A stretch of 15,953 bases of DNA from Porphyromonadaceae bacterium UBA4702 (GCA_002404675.1 DHKE01000091.1:7840-23792), one strand, 5' to 3'; shown: positions 6,484 to 15,068, counted from the stretch's first letter. Program-made: numbers and translations. The notes: a model not told the origin generated them from the sequence alone.

Positions 6484-7680
6484 TTATCCCTCGCGGTTCT
6501 CGCGGTTGAATATGTGTCTGAGCTTCGAGAATATGCTTTTCGACTGCGTTGCCGTCGGGACGATGTTCGGATTGTCCTTGAGGCTCTCGATTGCGCTGCG
6601 TTCAGTGTCGGAGAGGCTCTGAGGCACATAGACCATCACGTTGACCAGCAAGTCGCCGTTTGCGCCGCCGTTGAGCGAGGGCAGGCCCTTGCCGCGCAGC
6701 CGCAGAACCTTTCCGGGCTGTGTGCCGGGCTGTATCTTTAGGCGTGCGTGTCCCTCAATGGTGGGCACGTCGGCAGTGCCGCCGAGCGCGGCTGTCGGGA
6801 AGTCGAGCATCAGGTTGTAGATCAGGTCGTTGCCGTCGCGTATCAGCTCCGGGTCAGCCTCTTCCTGTATGCAGATGAGCAGGTCGCCGCACACTCCGCC
6901 GTGCTGCGGGGCGTTGCCCTTGCCGCGCATGGTGAGTGTCATGCCGTCTTCTACGCCCTTGGGTATAGAGAACTCGACGATTTCCTCTTTCTTCTCAACG
7001 CCTGTGCCGTGGCAATGGCTGCACTGCTCGGTTATCAGCTTGCCCTCGCCGTTGCAGTCCGGGCATACAGACTGCACTACCTGCGTGCCGAAGAATGACT
7101 GCTGCACATTCTGTATCATGCCGGTGCCGTGGCAGCGGTCGCAGGTCTTGAACGCAGTGCCGTCCTTTGCGCCTGTGCCATGGCAATATTCGCATGCCAC
7201 GAAGCGCGGCAGCTTGACCTTCTTGGTGACGCCGTTGTAGATGTCACGCAGCGTGACGCGGACAGTCACGCGCAGGTTCGAGCCCTTGTTGACGCGCTGG
7301 CGTTGGTAGCCGCGGCGTGAGCCGCTGCGCCCTTGGCCGAAAAAGTCGCCGAAGATACTGCCGAACTGTGACATGATGTCGTCCATTGACATGCCGCCGG
7401 CATTGAAGCCTCCAGCTCCTCCGGCTTCGCCCAGGCCCGGGCCGAAGCGATCGTATTTGGCACGCTTGTCAGCGTCGCTCAGTACCGAATACGCCTCTGC
7501 CGCTTCCTTGAACTTCTCCTCGGCGGCTTTCTTGGCTTTCTTTTCCTCTTCGGTGTTTTCCGGATACCTGTCAGGGTGGTATTTGACGGCCATCTTGCGG
7601 TATGCCTTCTTTATCTCTTCTGCTGTGGCGTTCTTGTCTACGCCAAGCACCTCATAGTAGTCTTTCTTGTTGTCAGCCAT
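6484..7680 (-). CDS. dnaJ: Chaperone protein DnaJ (Hsp40)
   Basis: The 398-residue type I J-protein delivers unfolded clients to DnaK and stimulates its ATPase in the cytosol. The J-domain (4-78) carries the essential HPD at 35-37. A Gly/Phe-rich linker follows (about 79-120). Four zinc-finger repeats hold the cysteine pairs 163/166, 180/183, 206/209 and 220/223. The C-terminal substrate-binding domains follow, including GDLLI and GDLLVNV. The J-domain has a small Lys/Glu-rich insertion after HPD ([12 protein letters not shown], about 41-52), which lengthens the loop between helices II and III. Start and length fit the family. It lies 29 bases downstream of grpE and is followed by a strong terminator, so it ends the operon. 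No hrcA is present here. Confidence 0.98.
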   Translation of the reverse strand: MADNKKDYYEVLGVDKNATAEEIKKAYRKMAVKYHPDRYPENTEEEKKAKKAAEEKFKEAAEAYSVLSDADKRAKYDRFGPGLGEAGGAGGFNAGGMSMDDIMSQFGSIFGDFFGQGRSGSRRGYQRQRVNKGSNLRVTVRVTLRDIYNGVTKKVKLPRFVACEYCHGTGAKDGTAFKTCDRCHGTGMIQNVQQSFFGTQVVQSVCPDCNGEGKLITEQCSHCHGTGVEKKEEIVEFSIPKGVEDGMTLTMRGKGNAPQHGGVCGDLLICIQEEADPELIRDGNDLIYNLMLDFPTAALGGTADVPTIEGHARLKIQPGTQPGKVLRLRGKGLPSLNGGANGDLLVNVMVYVPQSLSDTERSAIESLKDNPNIVPTATQSKSIFSKLRHIFNRENREG

Positions 7681-7709
7681 TGTAGTCTGCTCCCTGTGTT
7701 ATTCTGTTG

Positions 7710-8297
7710 TCACTGTCCCACAACGACTTTGGCGTGGCGTATCACCTTGTCGTTGAGTGTATATCCTTTCTCCACGGTGTCTATTATTCTGCCCTTCATT
7801 TTCGGGTCTGGCACAGGCACTGCGGAGATAGCCTCATGTCTTTCGGTATCGAAAACGGTATCGGCCGTGTCGATTGCCTTTACGCCGTTTTTCTCGAGCA
7901 GCTTGACGAGCTTGTCGTATATCAGCTCCAGCCCCTCGCGCACAGCGGCGGCATCTGTCGCGTCGGCTGATGCCTTCAGCCCGCGTTCCATGTCGTCTAC
8001 GATTGGAAGAATGCCCATGTACGCGCCCTCGGCGGCGTTTTTGATGAGTTCCGCCTTGTCGCGCATGGTGCGCTTGCGGAAGTTGTCAAACTCTGCCATC
8101 AGAAACAGGTACTCCTTTTTCTCCTTCTCGAGCTGTTCGGTCAGCGACGCTATCCGCGCAGCGTCGTCCTCCTCTTCCGTCTCGTTTTCCTGTCCTTCTG
8201 TCTTCTTTTCAGGAGTTTCCTCGGCTTGCGGCTGTGTGTCGGCAGTCTGCTGTGTCGGCTCCTCTTCTATATTGTTTTTGCTTTTGTTCTTGCTCAT
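7710..8297 (-). CDS. grpE: GrpE nucleotide exchange factor of DnaK
   Basis: The 195-residue protein releases ADP from DnaK and so resets the Hsp70 cycle together with DnaJ. An acidic, Gln/Glu/Thr-rich N-terminal tail (about 10-45) precedes a long coiled-coil helix (about 48-110) containing the GrpE signature FDNFRKRTMRDKAELI. The C-terminal beta-domain ends with the conserved GYTLNDKVIRHAKVVV. I placed the start at the Met of MSKNKSKNN (8297) because the 20 residues upstream in the open frame are not family-like. That leaves 71 bases after the ispE stop, room for an internal heat-shock promoter, though I see no clean box. dnaJ follows after 29 bases. Confidence 0.95.
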   Translation of the reverse strand: MSKNKSKNNIEEEPTQQTADTQPQAEETPEKKTEGQENETEEEDDAARIASLTEQLEKEKKEYLFLMAEFDNFRKRTMRDKAELIKNAAEGAYMGILPIVDDMERGLKASADATDAAAVREGLELIYDKLVKLLEKNGVKAIDTADTVFDTERHEAISAVPVPDPKMKGRIIDTVEKGYTLNDKVIRHAKVVVGQ

Positions 8298-8368
8298 GGC
8301 TTTCTTGTTTTGGGCTGCGCGTGCAGCAAATAGTGCGCCAAATGATGTTAATGCCACGAGCTGCCGTG

Positions 8369-9238
8369 TTAGAGCATGGCGATGAACACGCCGAATGGCT
8401 TAAATCGGCTGTCCGCAGCTGCCTGTTCAGCCTCGCCTCTGCCGCTGAATATGCCGTACATCGCGCTTCCCGAGCCTGACATGGAGGCATACACCGCGCC
8501 GCAGTCGTAGAGCGTATCTTTGATGAATGGCAATTCGGGGTGGCGGGGAAACAGTGACGCCTCGAAATCGTTGACAATCAAATCTTTCCATTGTTCAATA
8601 GGCTTCAGGACGGCCTGGCGCAGGTCGATGCGGTCGCCGCGTGGCGTGATGCCGGAAAATGCCTCGCGGGTAGGGATGCCGAACGGTGGCTTCACTGTCA
8701 CTGCCCAACGGCCTGACAGGTCGATGTCTGTCGGCATGAGCTTTTCGCCCACACCCTCGGCGTAAGCCGGACGGTTGCTGATGAATACCGGGCAGTCCGC
8801 GCCTAACCGGGCCGCCAACGTTTCGAGCAGGCTGCCTGAGAGCGGCTGGCTGGACAGGGCGTTCAGCGCACGCAGGGTGAATGAGGCGTCGGCAGAGCCG
8901 CCGCCGAGGCCCGCGCCGTCGGGTATGTGCTTTTCGAGCGAGATGCGCAGCGTCGGCAGTCCATTTCCTCCTGTGCTGGCGCGGTACAGCTGCACGGCGC
9001 GGTATGCGAGGTTCGACTCCAAGGGGCAGCCTATGATGTTGCCGCTGAAAGTATAGATGTCTTCCGTGCCGCCGCAGGGCGTGACTTCGAGTATGTCGCA
9101 CAGCGGGTACGGGCAGCGCGGCGTGCCGTTATGCAGCCCAATGGGGTGGAATACGGTCTGCAGGTCATGGTAGCCGTCATCGCGCTTGCGCACGACGTGC
9201 AGGCCTATGTTGATTTTGGCGTTGATGAACTGTATCAT
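8369..9238 (-). CDS. ispE: 4-diphosphocytidyl-2-C-methyl-D-erythritol kinase (IspE)
   Basis: This GHMP kinase phosphorylates 4-diphosphocytidyl-methylerythritol with ATP, the fourth step of the non-mevalonate (MEP) isoprenoid pathway. In its 289 residues I see the N-terminal AKINIGLHV with Lys8, the glycine-rich ATP loop IPDGAGLGGGSADA (105-118), GADCPVF with Asp148 as the partner catalytic residue, and the GHMP C-terminal motif MSGSGSAMYGIF. Start and length are normal. It follows the MATE gene by 4 bases and precedes grpE by 71, so it is probably expressed with both. There is no evident biochemical link to those neighbours. Confidence 0.97.
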   Translation of the reverse strand: MIQFINAKINIGLHVVRKRDDGYHDLQTVFHPIGLHNGTPRCPYPLCDILEVTPCGGTEDIYTFSGNIIGCPLESNLAYRAVQLYRASTGGNGLPTLRISLEKHIPDGAGLGGGSADASFTLRALNALSSQPLSGSLLETLAARLGADCPVFISNRPAYAEGVGEKLMPTDIDLSGRWAVTVKPPFGIPTREAFSGITPRGDRIDLRQAVLKPIEQWKDLIVNDFEASLFPRHPELPFIKDTLYDCGAVYASMSGSGSAMYGIFSGRGEAEQAAADSRFKPFGVFIAML

Positions 9239-9242
9239 GGTG

Positions 9243-10586
9243 TCAAGGCTGTTTGTTGCCGCCCTGCGCGGCGTGGCGCATCACGGTGCGCGACTGCACT
9301 GCCAGCAGCGAGCCGCGGGCGAGCAGGTATGACATGAACGCCGCCCACAGCACATTGTTTTCGGGCAGTCCGATGCGGATGCCGCCGTCACGGAAATGCA
9401 CGAAGCTGACGGTCATGAATATTGCGGCGGCGGTGGCTGTCACCACGAGCATGCGCCGCGTGGCTGTCATGCCGATGAAAAAGCCGTCGTAGATGAACGC
9501 CATGACCGACAGCGCGGGTATGGCGAATATCCACCCTCTGTAGTGGCGTATGGTGCCGATGACGGCCTGGTCGTTGGTGATGAACGAGATTATTTCGCCG
9601 TAGAAAAGGACGTATACAGTGGTGAAAAGCAATGCCATTGCGGCTGACCACATCAGCAGCCGGCGCACGCAGCGCCGCAGCATCGTCAGGTCATGGCCCC
9701 CGGCAAACCGCCCGCACAGCGCCTCGCCGGTGAACGCGAACCCGTCCATGCAGTAGGAGAAGAAGACGAAGAACTGTATCATCACGGCGTTGGCGGCGAG
9801 GGTCATTGCGCCGAGGCGCGCGCCTATGGCGGTGACAGTCATAGACACGCCGATGATGCACGCCGAGCGCAGGAATATGTCGCTGTTGACACGCAGGAAG
9901 CGCAGCAGCCCGTCAGCGGCGAACACTTCGCGCAGGGGGGTGCGCAGCGACTTGCCGCGCATGCGCCGCATCGCCGCAAATACCGCCAGCGGCACTCCGC
10001 AGCAGGTTGCCGCCAGCGTGCCGTATGCCACCCCGGGGAAGCCCATGCCGCCGACGTAGACAAACAAGAGGCTGAGCCCGATGTTGAGGACGTTGACAGT
10101 GACGGTTACGGTCATCGGCAGCAGCGTGGTCTGCATGCCGAGCAGCCACCCTTGAAGCGACATGGTGACGAGCATAGCGGGCGCGCCCCAGATGCAGATG
10201 TCGAAATAGGTAGACGCGAGCGAGCGCACCTCCCCTTGCGGCCCTATGAGCATGAGCAGCAGCTCGCGCAGGGCGGGGCGCAGCAGCAGGATGAGAAGCC
10301 CGACCGTCAGCCCGACCGTCAGCGTGCGCCACAGTATCCGGCGGCAGCCGTCCATGTCGTCCGCGCCGAAACACTGCGCGGTCATGCCGGTCGTCCCCAT
10401 GCGCAGGAAGCCGAACATCCAGAACACCACGTTCTGCATCATCGTCCCCACCGCCACCGCGCCGATGAACGCCTCTGAGCCGAGGTGTCCTGCCACGGTA
10501 GTGTCGCACAGCCCCAGCAGCGGCATGGTGATGTTGCTGATTATGGCGGGTATGGTGAGCCGCAGTATCTCCCTGTTCAGTCGCAT
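9243..10586 (-). CDS. MATE-family (DinF-like) multidrug/metabolite efflux protein
   Basis: The 447-residue inner-membrane protein has about twelve hydrophobic segments in two similar halves. The first half begins LRLTIPAIISNITMPLLGLCDTTVAGHLG, a hallmark of MATE transporters (split here: LRLTIPAII at 8-16, DTTVAGHLG at 28-36). GTTGMTAQCFGA (64-75) matches the DinF branch. Such proteins expel cationic compounds or metabolites using a Na+ or H+ gradient; the substrate cannot be read from sequence. The start is an ATG at 10586 with a well-placed promoter upstream. It is the first gene of the minus-strand operon and is divergent from the BadF-type gene. Confidence 0.92.
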   Translation of the reverse strand: MRLNREILRLTIPAIISNITMPLLGLCDTTVAGHLGSEAFIGAVAVGTMMQNVVFWMFGFLRMGTTGMTAQCFGADDMDGCRRILWRTLTVGLTVGLLILLLRPALRELLLMLIGPQGEVRSLASTYFDICIWGAPAMLVTMSLQGWLLGMQTTLLPMTVTVTVNVLNIGLSLLFVYVGGMGFPGVAYGTLAATCCGVPLAVFAAMRRMRGKSLRTPLREVFAADGLLRFLRVNSDIFLRSACIIGVSMTVTAIGARLGAMTLAANAVMIQFFVFFSYCMDGFAFTGEALCGRFAGGHDLTMLRRCVRRLLMWSAAMALLFTTVYVLFYGEIISFITNDQAVIGTIRHYRGWIFAIPALSVMAFIYDGFFIGMTATRRMLVVTATAAAIFMTVSFVHFRDGGIRIGLPENNVLWAAFMSYLLARGSLLAVQSRTVMRHAAQGGNKQP

Positions 10587-10623
10587 TACGGTCGTAGCGT
10601 GCCGTCGGGCGGCGCGTCGGGTG

Positions 10624-10654
10624 CAAAGTTACGAAATCCGCGCGAGAGCGCAAA
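10624..10654 (-). promoter_or_regulatory. Promoter of the MATE-ispE-grpE-dnaJ operon
   Basis: On the minus strand, TTTGC (10654-10650) is followed after 18 bases by TAACTTTG (10631-10624), 38 bases before the ATG. It stands back to back with the plus-strand promoter at 10678-10709. Confidence 0.65.
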
Positions 10655-10677
10655 ACGCACGCCTGCCGCGACGGCTG

Positions 10678-10709
10678 TTTGCACCATTGCCCGATATGTA
10701 TTAACTTTG
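10678..10709 (+). promoter_or_regulatory. Promoter of the BadF-type ATPase gene
   Basis: TTTGC (10678-10682) is followed after 19 bases by TAACTTTG (10702-10709), an exact Bacteroidota match. The ATG is 25 bases downstream. The -33 boxes of the two divergent promoters are only 23 bases apart, so a shared regulator could affect both. Confidence 0.72.
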
Positions 10710-10733
10710 CGAAGACCTAAAAGACAATGCAAG

Positions 10734-11597
10734 ATGCAGACACAGACAACAGTCGTAGCCGATGCCGGCTCTACCAAGATTTCGTGGGGCGTGTGCCGCC
10801 CTAACTACGCCCCTGAGGTGGTCACTACCGCCGGTTTCAATGCCGTGACGGCTCGGTCTGAAGATTTCTGCAAACTGTATGAACTGTGTGTCGAGGCGGT
10901 TTCAGAGTTAGGCCTGACCGCGCTCTCCGTGGAGGAAGTGCATTATTACGGAGCCGGATGCGCCACTGCCGCTATCAATGCCAGCGTAGCGTCTGCGCTG
11001 CGGTGTGTCTTTCCGCAGGCGCAGATATATGTAGGCTCTGACCTCGAGGGCGCGGCTCGCGCTCTGTTCGGCGAGGGCGACGGCATAGCGTGCATACTCG
11101 GCACCGGCAGCAACTCATGCCTGTGGCGTGGTGGCATCATAGAGGCCAACGTGCCGCCGTTGGGCTATATCCTCGGCGACGAGGGGAGCGGCGCGTCGCT
11201 GGGCCGCCGTCTGGTGCGTCAGGCTCTGCGCGGCGCGTTGGGGCAGCGGTATCGCGACGAACTGGAACGGGATTACGGCGTGACACGCGAGGAGACGCTT
11301 CAGCGCGTATACCGCAGCCCCGGAGGCAACGTATGGCTCGCCTCGCTCGTGCCGTTCCTTGGCCGCCACCGCAATTCATTGGCTATACAGCGCATCCTTG
11401 CCGATGAGTTCGGCGCATTCCTGGACAACAATGTCGCCCTTTACAACGCCGTGGCCATGGATATGCCTGTAGGGTTCATAGGCTCTGTGGCGCACTTCTT
11501 CGAGATTGAGCTGCGGACAGCGATGGCAGAGCGCGGCTACCGCTTGGCACGCATAGTCCGCTCCCCCATAGACGCGCTCCTCGCCTCCTCGCGCTGA
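10734..11597 (+). CDS. BadF/BadG/BcrA/BcrD-type ATPase, N-acetylglucosamine-kinase-like
   Basis: The 287-residue protein has the actin/hexokinase/Hsp70 ATPase fold. The motifs run in order: phosphate-1 ADAGSTKISW (9-18), DLEGAARALF with Asp103 as likely catalytic base, phosphate-2 LGTGSNSCLW (122-131), GYILGDEGSGASLG (144-157), and an adenosine-type GSVAHFF near the C-terminus. GlcNAc and related sugar kinases of this family are the closest functional model, so amino-sugar phosphorylation in the cytosol is inferred. The iron-sulfur cysteines of true BcrA/BadF activases are absent. I chose the ATG at 10734 because a strong promoter sits just before it; the open frame upstream runs back through that promoter into MATE. 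A weak GC hairpin without a T-tract follows the stop (11601-11619). Confidence 0.88.
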   Translation: MQTQTTVVADAGSTKISWGVCRPNYAPEVVTTAGFNAVTARSEDFCKLYELCVEAVSELGLTALSVEEVHYYGAGCATAAINASVASALRCVFPQAQIYVGSDLEGAARALFGEGDGIACILGTGSNSCLWRGGIIEANVPPLGYILGDEGSGASLGRRLVRQALRGALGQRYRDELERDYGVTREETLQRVYRSPGGNVWLASLVPFLGRHRNSLAIQRILADEFGAFLDNNVALYNAVAMDMPVGFIGSVAHFFEIELRTAMAERGYRLARIVRSPIDALLASSR

Positions 11598-11624
11598 CCT
11601 GCCGCACAAAATCTGCGGCGGTGC

Positions 11625-11655
11625 TTTGCCGTGTCGGGGATTTTGCTTACTTTTG
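11625..11655 (+). promoter_or_regulatory. Promoter of the DUF5106-like/DoxX/mnmA/BFN run
   Basis: TTTGC (11625-11629) is followed after 18 bases by TACTTTTG (11648-11655), and the ATG lies 53 bases downstream. It probably serves the four following plus-strand genes, which are overlapping or closely spaced. Confidence 0.68.
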
Positions 11656-11708
11656 CATAAAAGACTGCGGACGCGCCCGTCTGCGGCCGTTAACCATATA
11701 TCGAAACT

Positions 11709-12707
11709 ATGCAGACCAAGGCACTGTTTATCACACTGGCGGCTTTGCTCGCCTCCATACTCCCGGCTGCGGCGCAGGCTGCCGTGGCTGCGCCCGCCGA
11801 CGGCACGGTGTATGTGGACGCGCTGTTCACATATCCCGAAGCCCCGGAATACCTGGGCGACATCACCTCGCGCTCCGACTACCTGATGGACAATTTCTGG
11901 ACTCCGATGGACTTTAAGCAGAAGACGGTCAACCAGGCGGCGTTGCAGCACGCCTTTGACGTGTACGTTGCCCCGATGATGTGGGCGCAGAAGGCCAAGG
12001 TGGTCAATTCCGTCGCCGCGCTGGTCAAGAAGCTGTCCAAGAACCCGTCGCTCGCCACGCAGTTCATGCGTGCCGCCGAGGAGGCTCTCCATTCGCGCCG
12101 CTCGGAGTTCTACATCGACGAGGTTTACGAGATGATGCTCGAGGGGTATGTGGCAAACAAGAAAGTGCCGAAGGAGCGCAAGACGCGCTATGCCACGCAG
12201 CTGTCCGCCTTGCGTGCCACCAAGCCCGGCAGCCCGATGCCGGCTGTGGCGTTGACCGACTCGGTCGGCAACGCAGTGGAGGTCGCACAGGGACTGCAGT
12301 ACACGGTCGTGGTGTTCGGCTCGCCGCGTCAGGACGAGATGCGCCAGTGGACGCTGCGCCTCGGCGCGATGCTGGAGGTGGAACGCCTCTGCCGCGACGG
12401 GATTATGGCAATTGCCGTGGCTGACACGGACGAGCCTTCGGAGGAGGGCAACGCTTACCTCGCCTCGTTGCCCGGTTTCGTGACCGGCGGCTATGTGCGT
12501 CACCCCGAACAGACGTTTGACATACGCATATCCCCCTGCGCCTATATAGTAGCCGGCGACGGCACGGTGCTGGCCCGCAATGTGGCGCCTGCCGACGCTT
12601 TCGTGACCATAGCCCGCGACGCCGCGCAGAAACAGGCTGCGCCGCAGCCGAGCGCGCCGCCGGCAGATGCAACCCCCGCTGAAGAAACAAACGCCCCTGC
12701 GCAATGA
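11709..12707 (+). CDS. Exported DUF5106-like protein with a degenerate thioredoxin-fold C-terminal domain
   Basis: The 332-residue protein begins with a signal peptide (1-23; hydrophobic core, then AAAQA). Residues about 45-165 resemble the helical DUF5106 domain of Bacteroidales envelope proteins (SRSDYLMDNFWTPMDF near 54-69). Residues about 174-305 look like a thioredoxin/redoxin fold: GSPMPAVALTDSVG, the strand YTVVVFGSP, and a SPCAYIV strand where the cis-proline would sit. The place that should hold the redox CxxC reads FGSPRQDEM (203-211), with no cysteine, so a classic oxidoreductase role is unlikely. The tail is Ala/Pro-rich and probably disordered. Its stop overlaps the DoxX start by 4 bases (ATGA). 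The family call is from memory of related sequences; function is unknown. Confidence 0.75.
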   Translation: MQTKALFITLAALLASILPAAAQAAVAAPADGTVYVDALFTYPEAPEYLGDITSRSDYLMDNFWTPMDFKQKTVNQAALQHAFDVYVAPMMWAQKAKVVNSVAALVKKLSKNPSLATQFMRAAEEALHSRRSEFYIDEVYEMMLEGYVANKKVPKERKTRYATQLSALRATKPGSPMPAVALTDSVGNAVEVAQGLQYTVVVFGSPRQDEMRQWTLRLGAMLEVERLCRDGIMAIAVADTDEPSEEGNAYLASLPGFVTGGYVRHPEQTFDIRISPCAYIVAGDGTVLARNVAPADAFVTIARDAAQKQAAPQPSAPPADATPAEETNAPAQ

Positions 12708-13207
12708 GAAAACTGGTCGAACTGCTCAAGAGGGTCTATTTCTGGACTACCGGATATTCCTATACCAACATAGGCCGCCTGTTCCTGCGCCTGTTCGTGG
12801 GCATCATGATGCTGCACTTCGGCGTGCGCCAGTGGATGCTGTTCGGTGAGGTGGCATCGGGTTTCCCTCCGGTGCTGGGGCTTTCCCCCGAGGTGTCGCT
12901 GGCGGTATTGGTGGCTATAGAGTGCCTTTGCTCGCTGTTCATCATGCTCGGGCTGATGATGCGCATCATGATAGTGCCACCGTTCATCGCCATGGCCATG
13001 GCGGAGCATTACCTGCTGTCAGACTACCTGCAGGAGGCGGCGTGGCAGCTGTCGTGGAGCCAGCCAGGCTACCTGCCGATAATGTTCCTGGGCATCTACT
13101 TCTTCCTGATGCTCGTAGGCCCTGGCAAGATTTCATGTGACTATTTCCTGTCGCTGCACATCATTCACAGTGACAACAAGAGCGAGTCCGCCCTTGAGGA
13201 GGTGTGA
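12704..13207 (+). CDS. DoxX-family integral membrane protein
   Basis: The 167-residue protein has four hydrophobic segments, with the DoxX-like pattern RLFLRLFVGIMMLHFGVRQW (25-44) in the first. The last segment ends at GPGKIS and is followed by a soluble tail. DoxX and its MauE/DsbD-like relatives sit in the inner membrane and are linked to quinone or disulfide redox chemistry, but no activity can be assigned here. The gene starts inside the preceding stop codon (ATGA overlap), so it is translated with the thioredoxin-fold protein and may work with it. A strong purine run, GAGGAGGTG (13196-13204), ends the gene and probably serves mnmA. Confidence 0.85.
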   Translation: MRKLVELLKRVYFWTTGYSYTNIGRLFLRLFVGIMMLHFGVRQWMLFGEVASGFPPVLGLSPEVSLAVLVAIECLCSLFIMLGLMMRIMIVPPFIAMAMAEHYLLSDYLQEAAWQLSWSQPGYLPIMFLGIYFFLMLVGPGKISCDYFLSLHIIHSDNKSESALEEV

Positions 13208-13215
13208 GCGACAGC

Positions 13216-14349
13216 ATGCAATATATGGAAAGCAAGAGAATGAAGATAGCAGTGCTGGTGTCTGGAGGCGTTGACAGCGCGGTGGCTGTTGACCGCCTGT
13301 GGCGCGAGGGGCATGACCTGCACCTGTTCTACATACGCATCGGCATGGACAACGGGGAGGGCGACTGCTCCGCCGACGAGGACATCGAGATGTGCACGCT
13401 CATAGCCCGCAAGTACGGCCTGCCGCTGCGCGTGGTCTCGCTCCATGAGGAGTACTGGGACTATGTGATGCGCTATGCCCTCGACACGGTGGCGGCTGGC
13501 CTTACGCCCCACCCGGACATGATGTGCAACAAGCTGATCAAGTTCGGTTTCTTCGAGGAGCGTTGGGGCCGTGAGTTTGACCGCACGGCTACGGGGCATT
13601 ACGCCACGGTGCGCGAGCGCGGCGGAAAGCTGTACCTCGGCACTGCCGCCGACCTGGTCAAGGACCAGACCGACTTTCTGGCGCAGATTTCATACCGGCA
13701 GCTCAGCCGCCTGATGTTCCCGCTCGGCGAGATGACCAAGGCGGAGGTGCGTCAGGCGGCTCTGGACGCTAAGCTGCCCAACGCCACGCGCAAGGACTCA
13801 CAGGGAATATGCTTCCTCGGCAAGATAAACTACAACGACTTCCTGCGCCGCCACCTCGGCACGCGCCGCGGCGCGGTGGTAGAGATAGAGACAGGCCGCA
13901 AGATAGGCGAGCATGAGGGCTACTGGTTTCACACCATAGGGCAGCGCAAGGGCCTGGGACTGAGCGGAGGCCCATGGTATGTGGTACGCAAGAACGTGCA
14001 TGACAACGTGATATACGTCTCGCGAGGCTACGACACCGCTTTGCAGTACGGCCGCGAGCTACACGTCCAGGAGATGCACTGGATAAGCAGCACCCCCTTC
14101 GAAGAGGGGCAGCAAGAGATGTCCGTGGCGTTCAAGAACCGGCATACGCCTCATTTCAGCGATGCCCGCATGGTGCGTGGCACTGCCGAGGGGGAATACA
14201 CTGTCCATTCCGCCGAGGACATACAGGGCATCGCCCCGGGGCAATATGTGACTGTTTACACTCCCGACCGTGAGCTGTGCCTCGGCTCGGGCATGATTTC
14301 CGCTCCAGCCTCGCGCCGTCACCGCCGCCGGCAGGAATGCAATGATTAA
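13216..14349 (+). CDS. mnmA: tRNA-specific 2-thiouridylase MnmA
   Basis: MnmA puts sulfur on U34 of Lys, Glu and Gln tRNAs using ATP and a relayed persulfide. Visible marks, numbered from this start, are the PP-loop SGGVDS (16-21), the first catalytic cysteine Cys104 in HPDMMCNKLIKFG, ATGHYA (125-130), and the persulfide cysteine Cys199 in KDSQGICFLGK. The C-terminal barrel shows WFHTIGQRKGLGL and RHTPHFSDARM-like segments. The start is uncertain. A GTG at 13204 overlaps the doxX stop; ATGs lie at 13216, 13225 and 13240. I prefer 13216 because AGGAGG lies 12-13 bases upstream, giving 377 residues. The last bases encode a basic Arg-rich tail. The Bacteroidales often have two MnmA paralogues; which one this is cannot be told. 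Confidence 0.95.
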   Translation: MQYMESKRMKIAVLVSGGVDSAVAVDRLWREGHDLHLFYIRIGMDNGEGDCSADEDIEMCTLIARKYGLPLRVVSLHEEYWDYVMRYALDTVAAGLTPHPDMMCNKLIKFGFFEERWGREFDRTATGHYATVRERGGKLYLGTAADLVKDQTDFLAQISYRQLSRLMFPLGEMTKAEVRQAALDAKLPNATRKDSQGICFLGKINYNDFLRRHLGTRRGAVVEIETGRKIGEHEGYWFHTIGQRKGLGLSGGPWYVVRKNVHDNVIYVSRGYDTALQYGRELHVQEMHWISSTPFEEGQQEMSVAFKNRHTPHFSDARMVRGTAEGEYTVHSAEDIQGIAPGQYVTVYTPDRELCLGSGMISAPASRRHRRRQECND

Positions 14350-14379
14350 CAAACGAATATCATCACACACTCAACTGAA

Positions 14380-14976
14380 ATGGCAGAGAAGATACAACTT
14401 GACCTCATCGGAATAACATACAATCAGATAGAGTCCGGCGTATATGCCGTGGTGCTGCAGCAGCACGGAGGCACACGCCGCATACCGATAGTAATAGGCG
14501 TGGCAGAGGCGCAGTCCATTGAGTGCCGCTTGCAGTCGGTCATAACGCCTCGTCCGCTGACCCATGACCTTATGGCGACGATACTCAACACATTCGGCAT
14601 GACGCTGCGCGAGGTGTGGCTGCACCGCTTGCCCTCCGGCGTGTTTGCGGCTGACCTCCACCTGTCAGACGGCACTCGCGAGGTGACCGTTGACTCGCGA
14701 TCGAGCGATGCCATTGCGCTCGCCATACGTACAGGCTCGCCTATATATACCAGCCCGGAAGTGCTGCGAGATGCTGGCTTCGAGCCGGGTCAGGCAGATG
14801 GCGGCAAGGCTGCGCAGGGCGGCTCTTCATCCTCCGCAGCGGCTGACATCACCAAGATGAGCGTGGCGGAACTGCGCGGGGAAATGGAGCGTGCTGTGGC
14901 TGCAGAGGACTACGAGCGGGCTGCCCTCATCAAGAAGGAAATCGACGGCAGAGGCGATGCGGCTGAACAAAAGTGA
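14380..14976 (+). CDS. Bifunctional nuclease (BFN, DUF151) family protein with C-terminal UVR motif
   Basis: The 198-residue protein has an N-terminal BFN domain (about 1-130). Its marks are IPIVIGVAEAQSIE (35-48), PRPLTHDLMATIL (57-69), and the closing SRSSDAIALAIRTGSPIY, the most conserved stretch of DUF151. A Gly/Ser/Ala linker (about 138-155) leads to a UvrB/UvrC-type UVR motif, ELRGEMERAVAAEDYERAA plus LIKKEI (about 163-188). BFN proteins have reported DNase and RNase activity in plants; bacterial roles are poorly known. The UVR motif is a protein-contact helix pair found in UvrB, UvrC and McsA. This domain pairing is common in Bacteroidota. It lies 30 bases after mnmA and is probably cotranscribed. 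Confidence 0.9.
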   Translation: MAEKIQLDLIGITYNQIESGVYAVVLQQHGGTRRIPIVIGVAEAQSIECRLQSVITPRPLTHDLMATILNTFGMTLREVWLHRLPSGVFAADLHLSDGTREVTVDSRSSDAIALAIRTGSPIYTSPEVLRDAGFEPGQADGGKAAQGGSSSSAAADITKMSVAELRGEMERAVAAEDYERAALIKKEIDGRGDAAEQK

Positions 14977-15034
14977 AGCGTTAAGGAGTGCCGGCTGTTA
15001 AATATGTGTTAATGTTGTGGACGCGGTGGCGCAC

Positions 15035-15068
15035 GTTGCTGCCATGCGGATTTTATTTCCTAAATTTG
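15035..15068 (+). promoter_or_regulatory. Probable argR promoter
   Basis: GTTGC (15035-15039) is followed after 21 bases by TAAATTTG (15061-15068), an exact -7 match with slightly wide spacing. Transcription would start near 15075, giving argR a leader of about 250 bases. I see no better promoter closer to the argR ATG. Confidence 0.5.

Noticed and set aside
9693..10478. Plus-strand frame of 261 codons opposite the MATE gene
   Set aside because: Composition (Ala, His, Arg, Gln) is that of an antisense shadow of a membrane protein gene; no motif.
11601..11619. GCCGCA/TGCGGC hairpin after the BadF-type gene as a terminator
   Set aside because: Only six pairs and no T-tract; it may weakly slow polymerase, but it is not a convincing terminator.
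11376..12704. Minus-strand frame of 442 codons opposite the DUF5106-like gene
   Set aside because: Antisense to a gene with signal peptide, promoter and coupled neighbour; its own sequence is Arg/His-rich without motifs.
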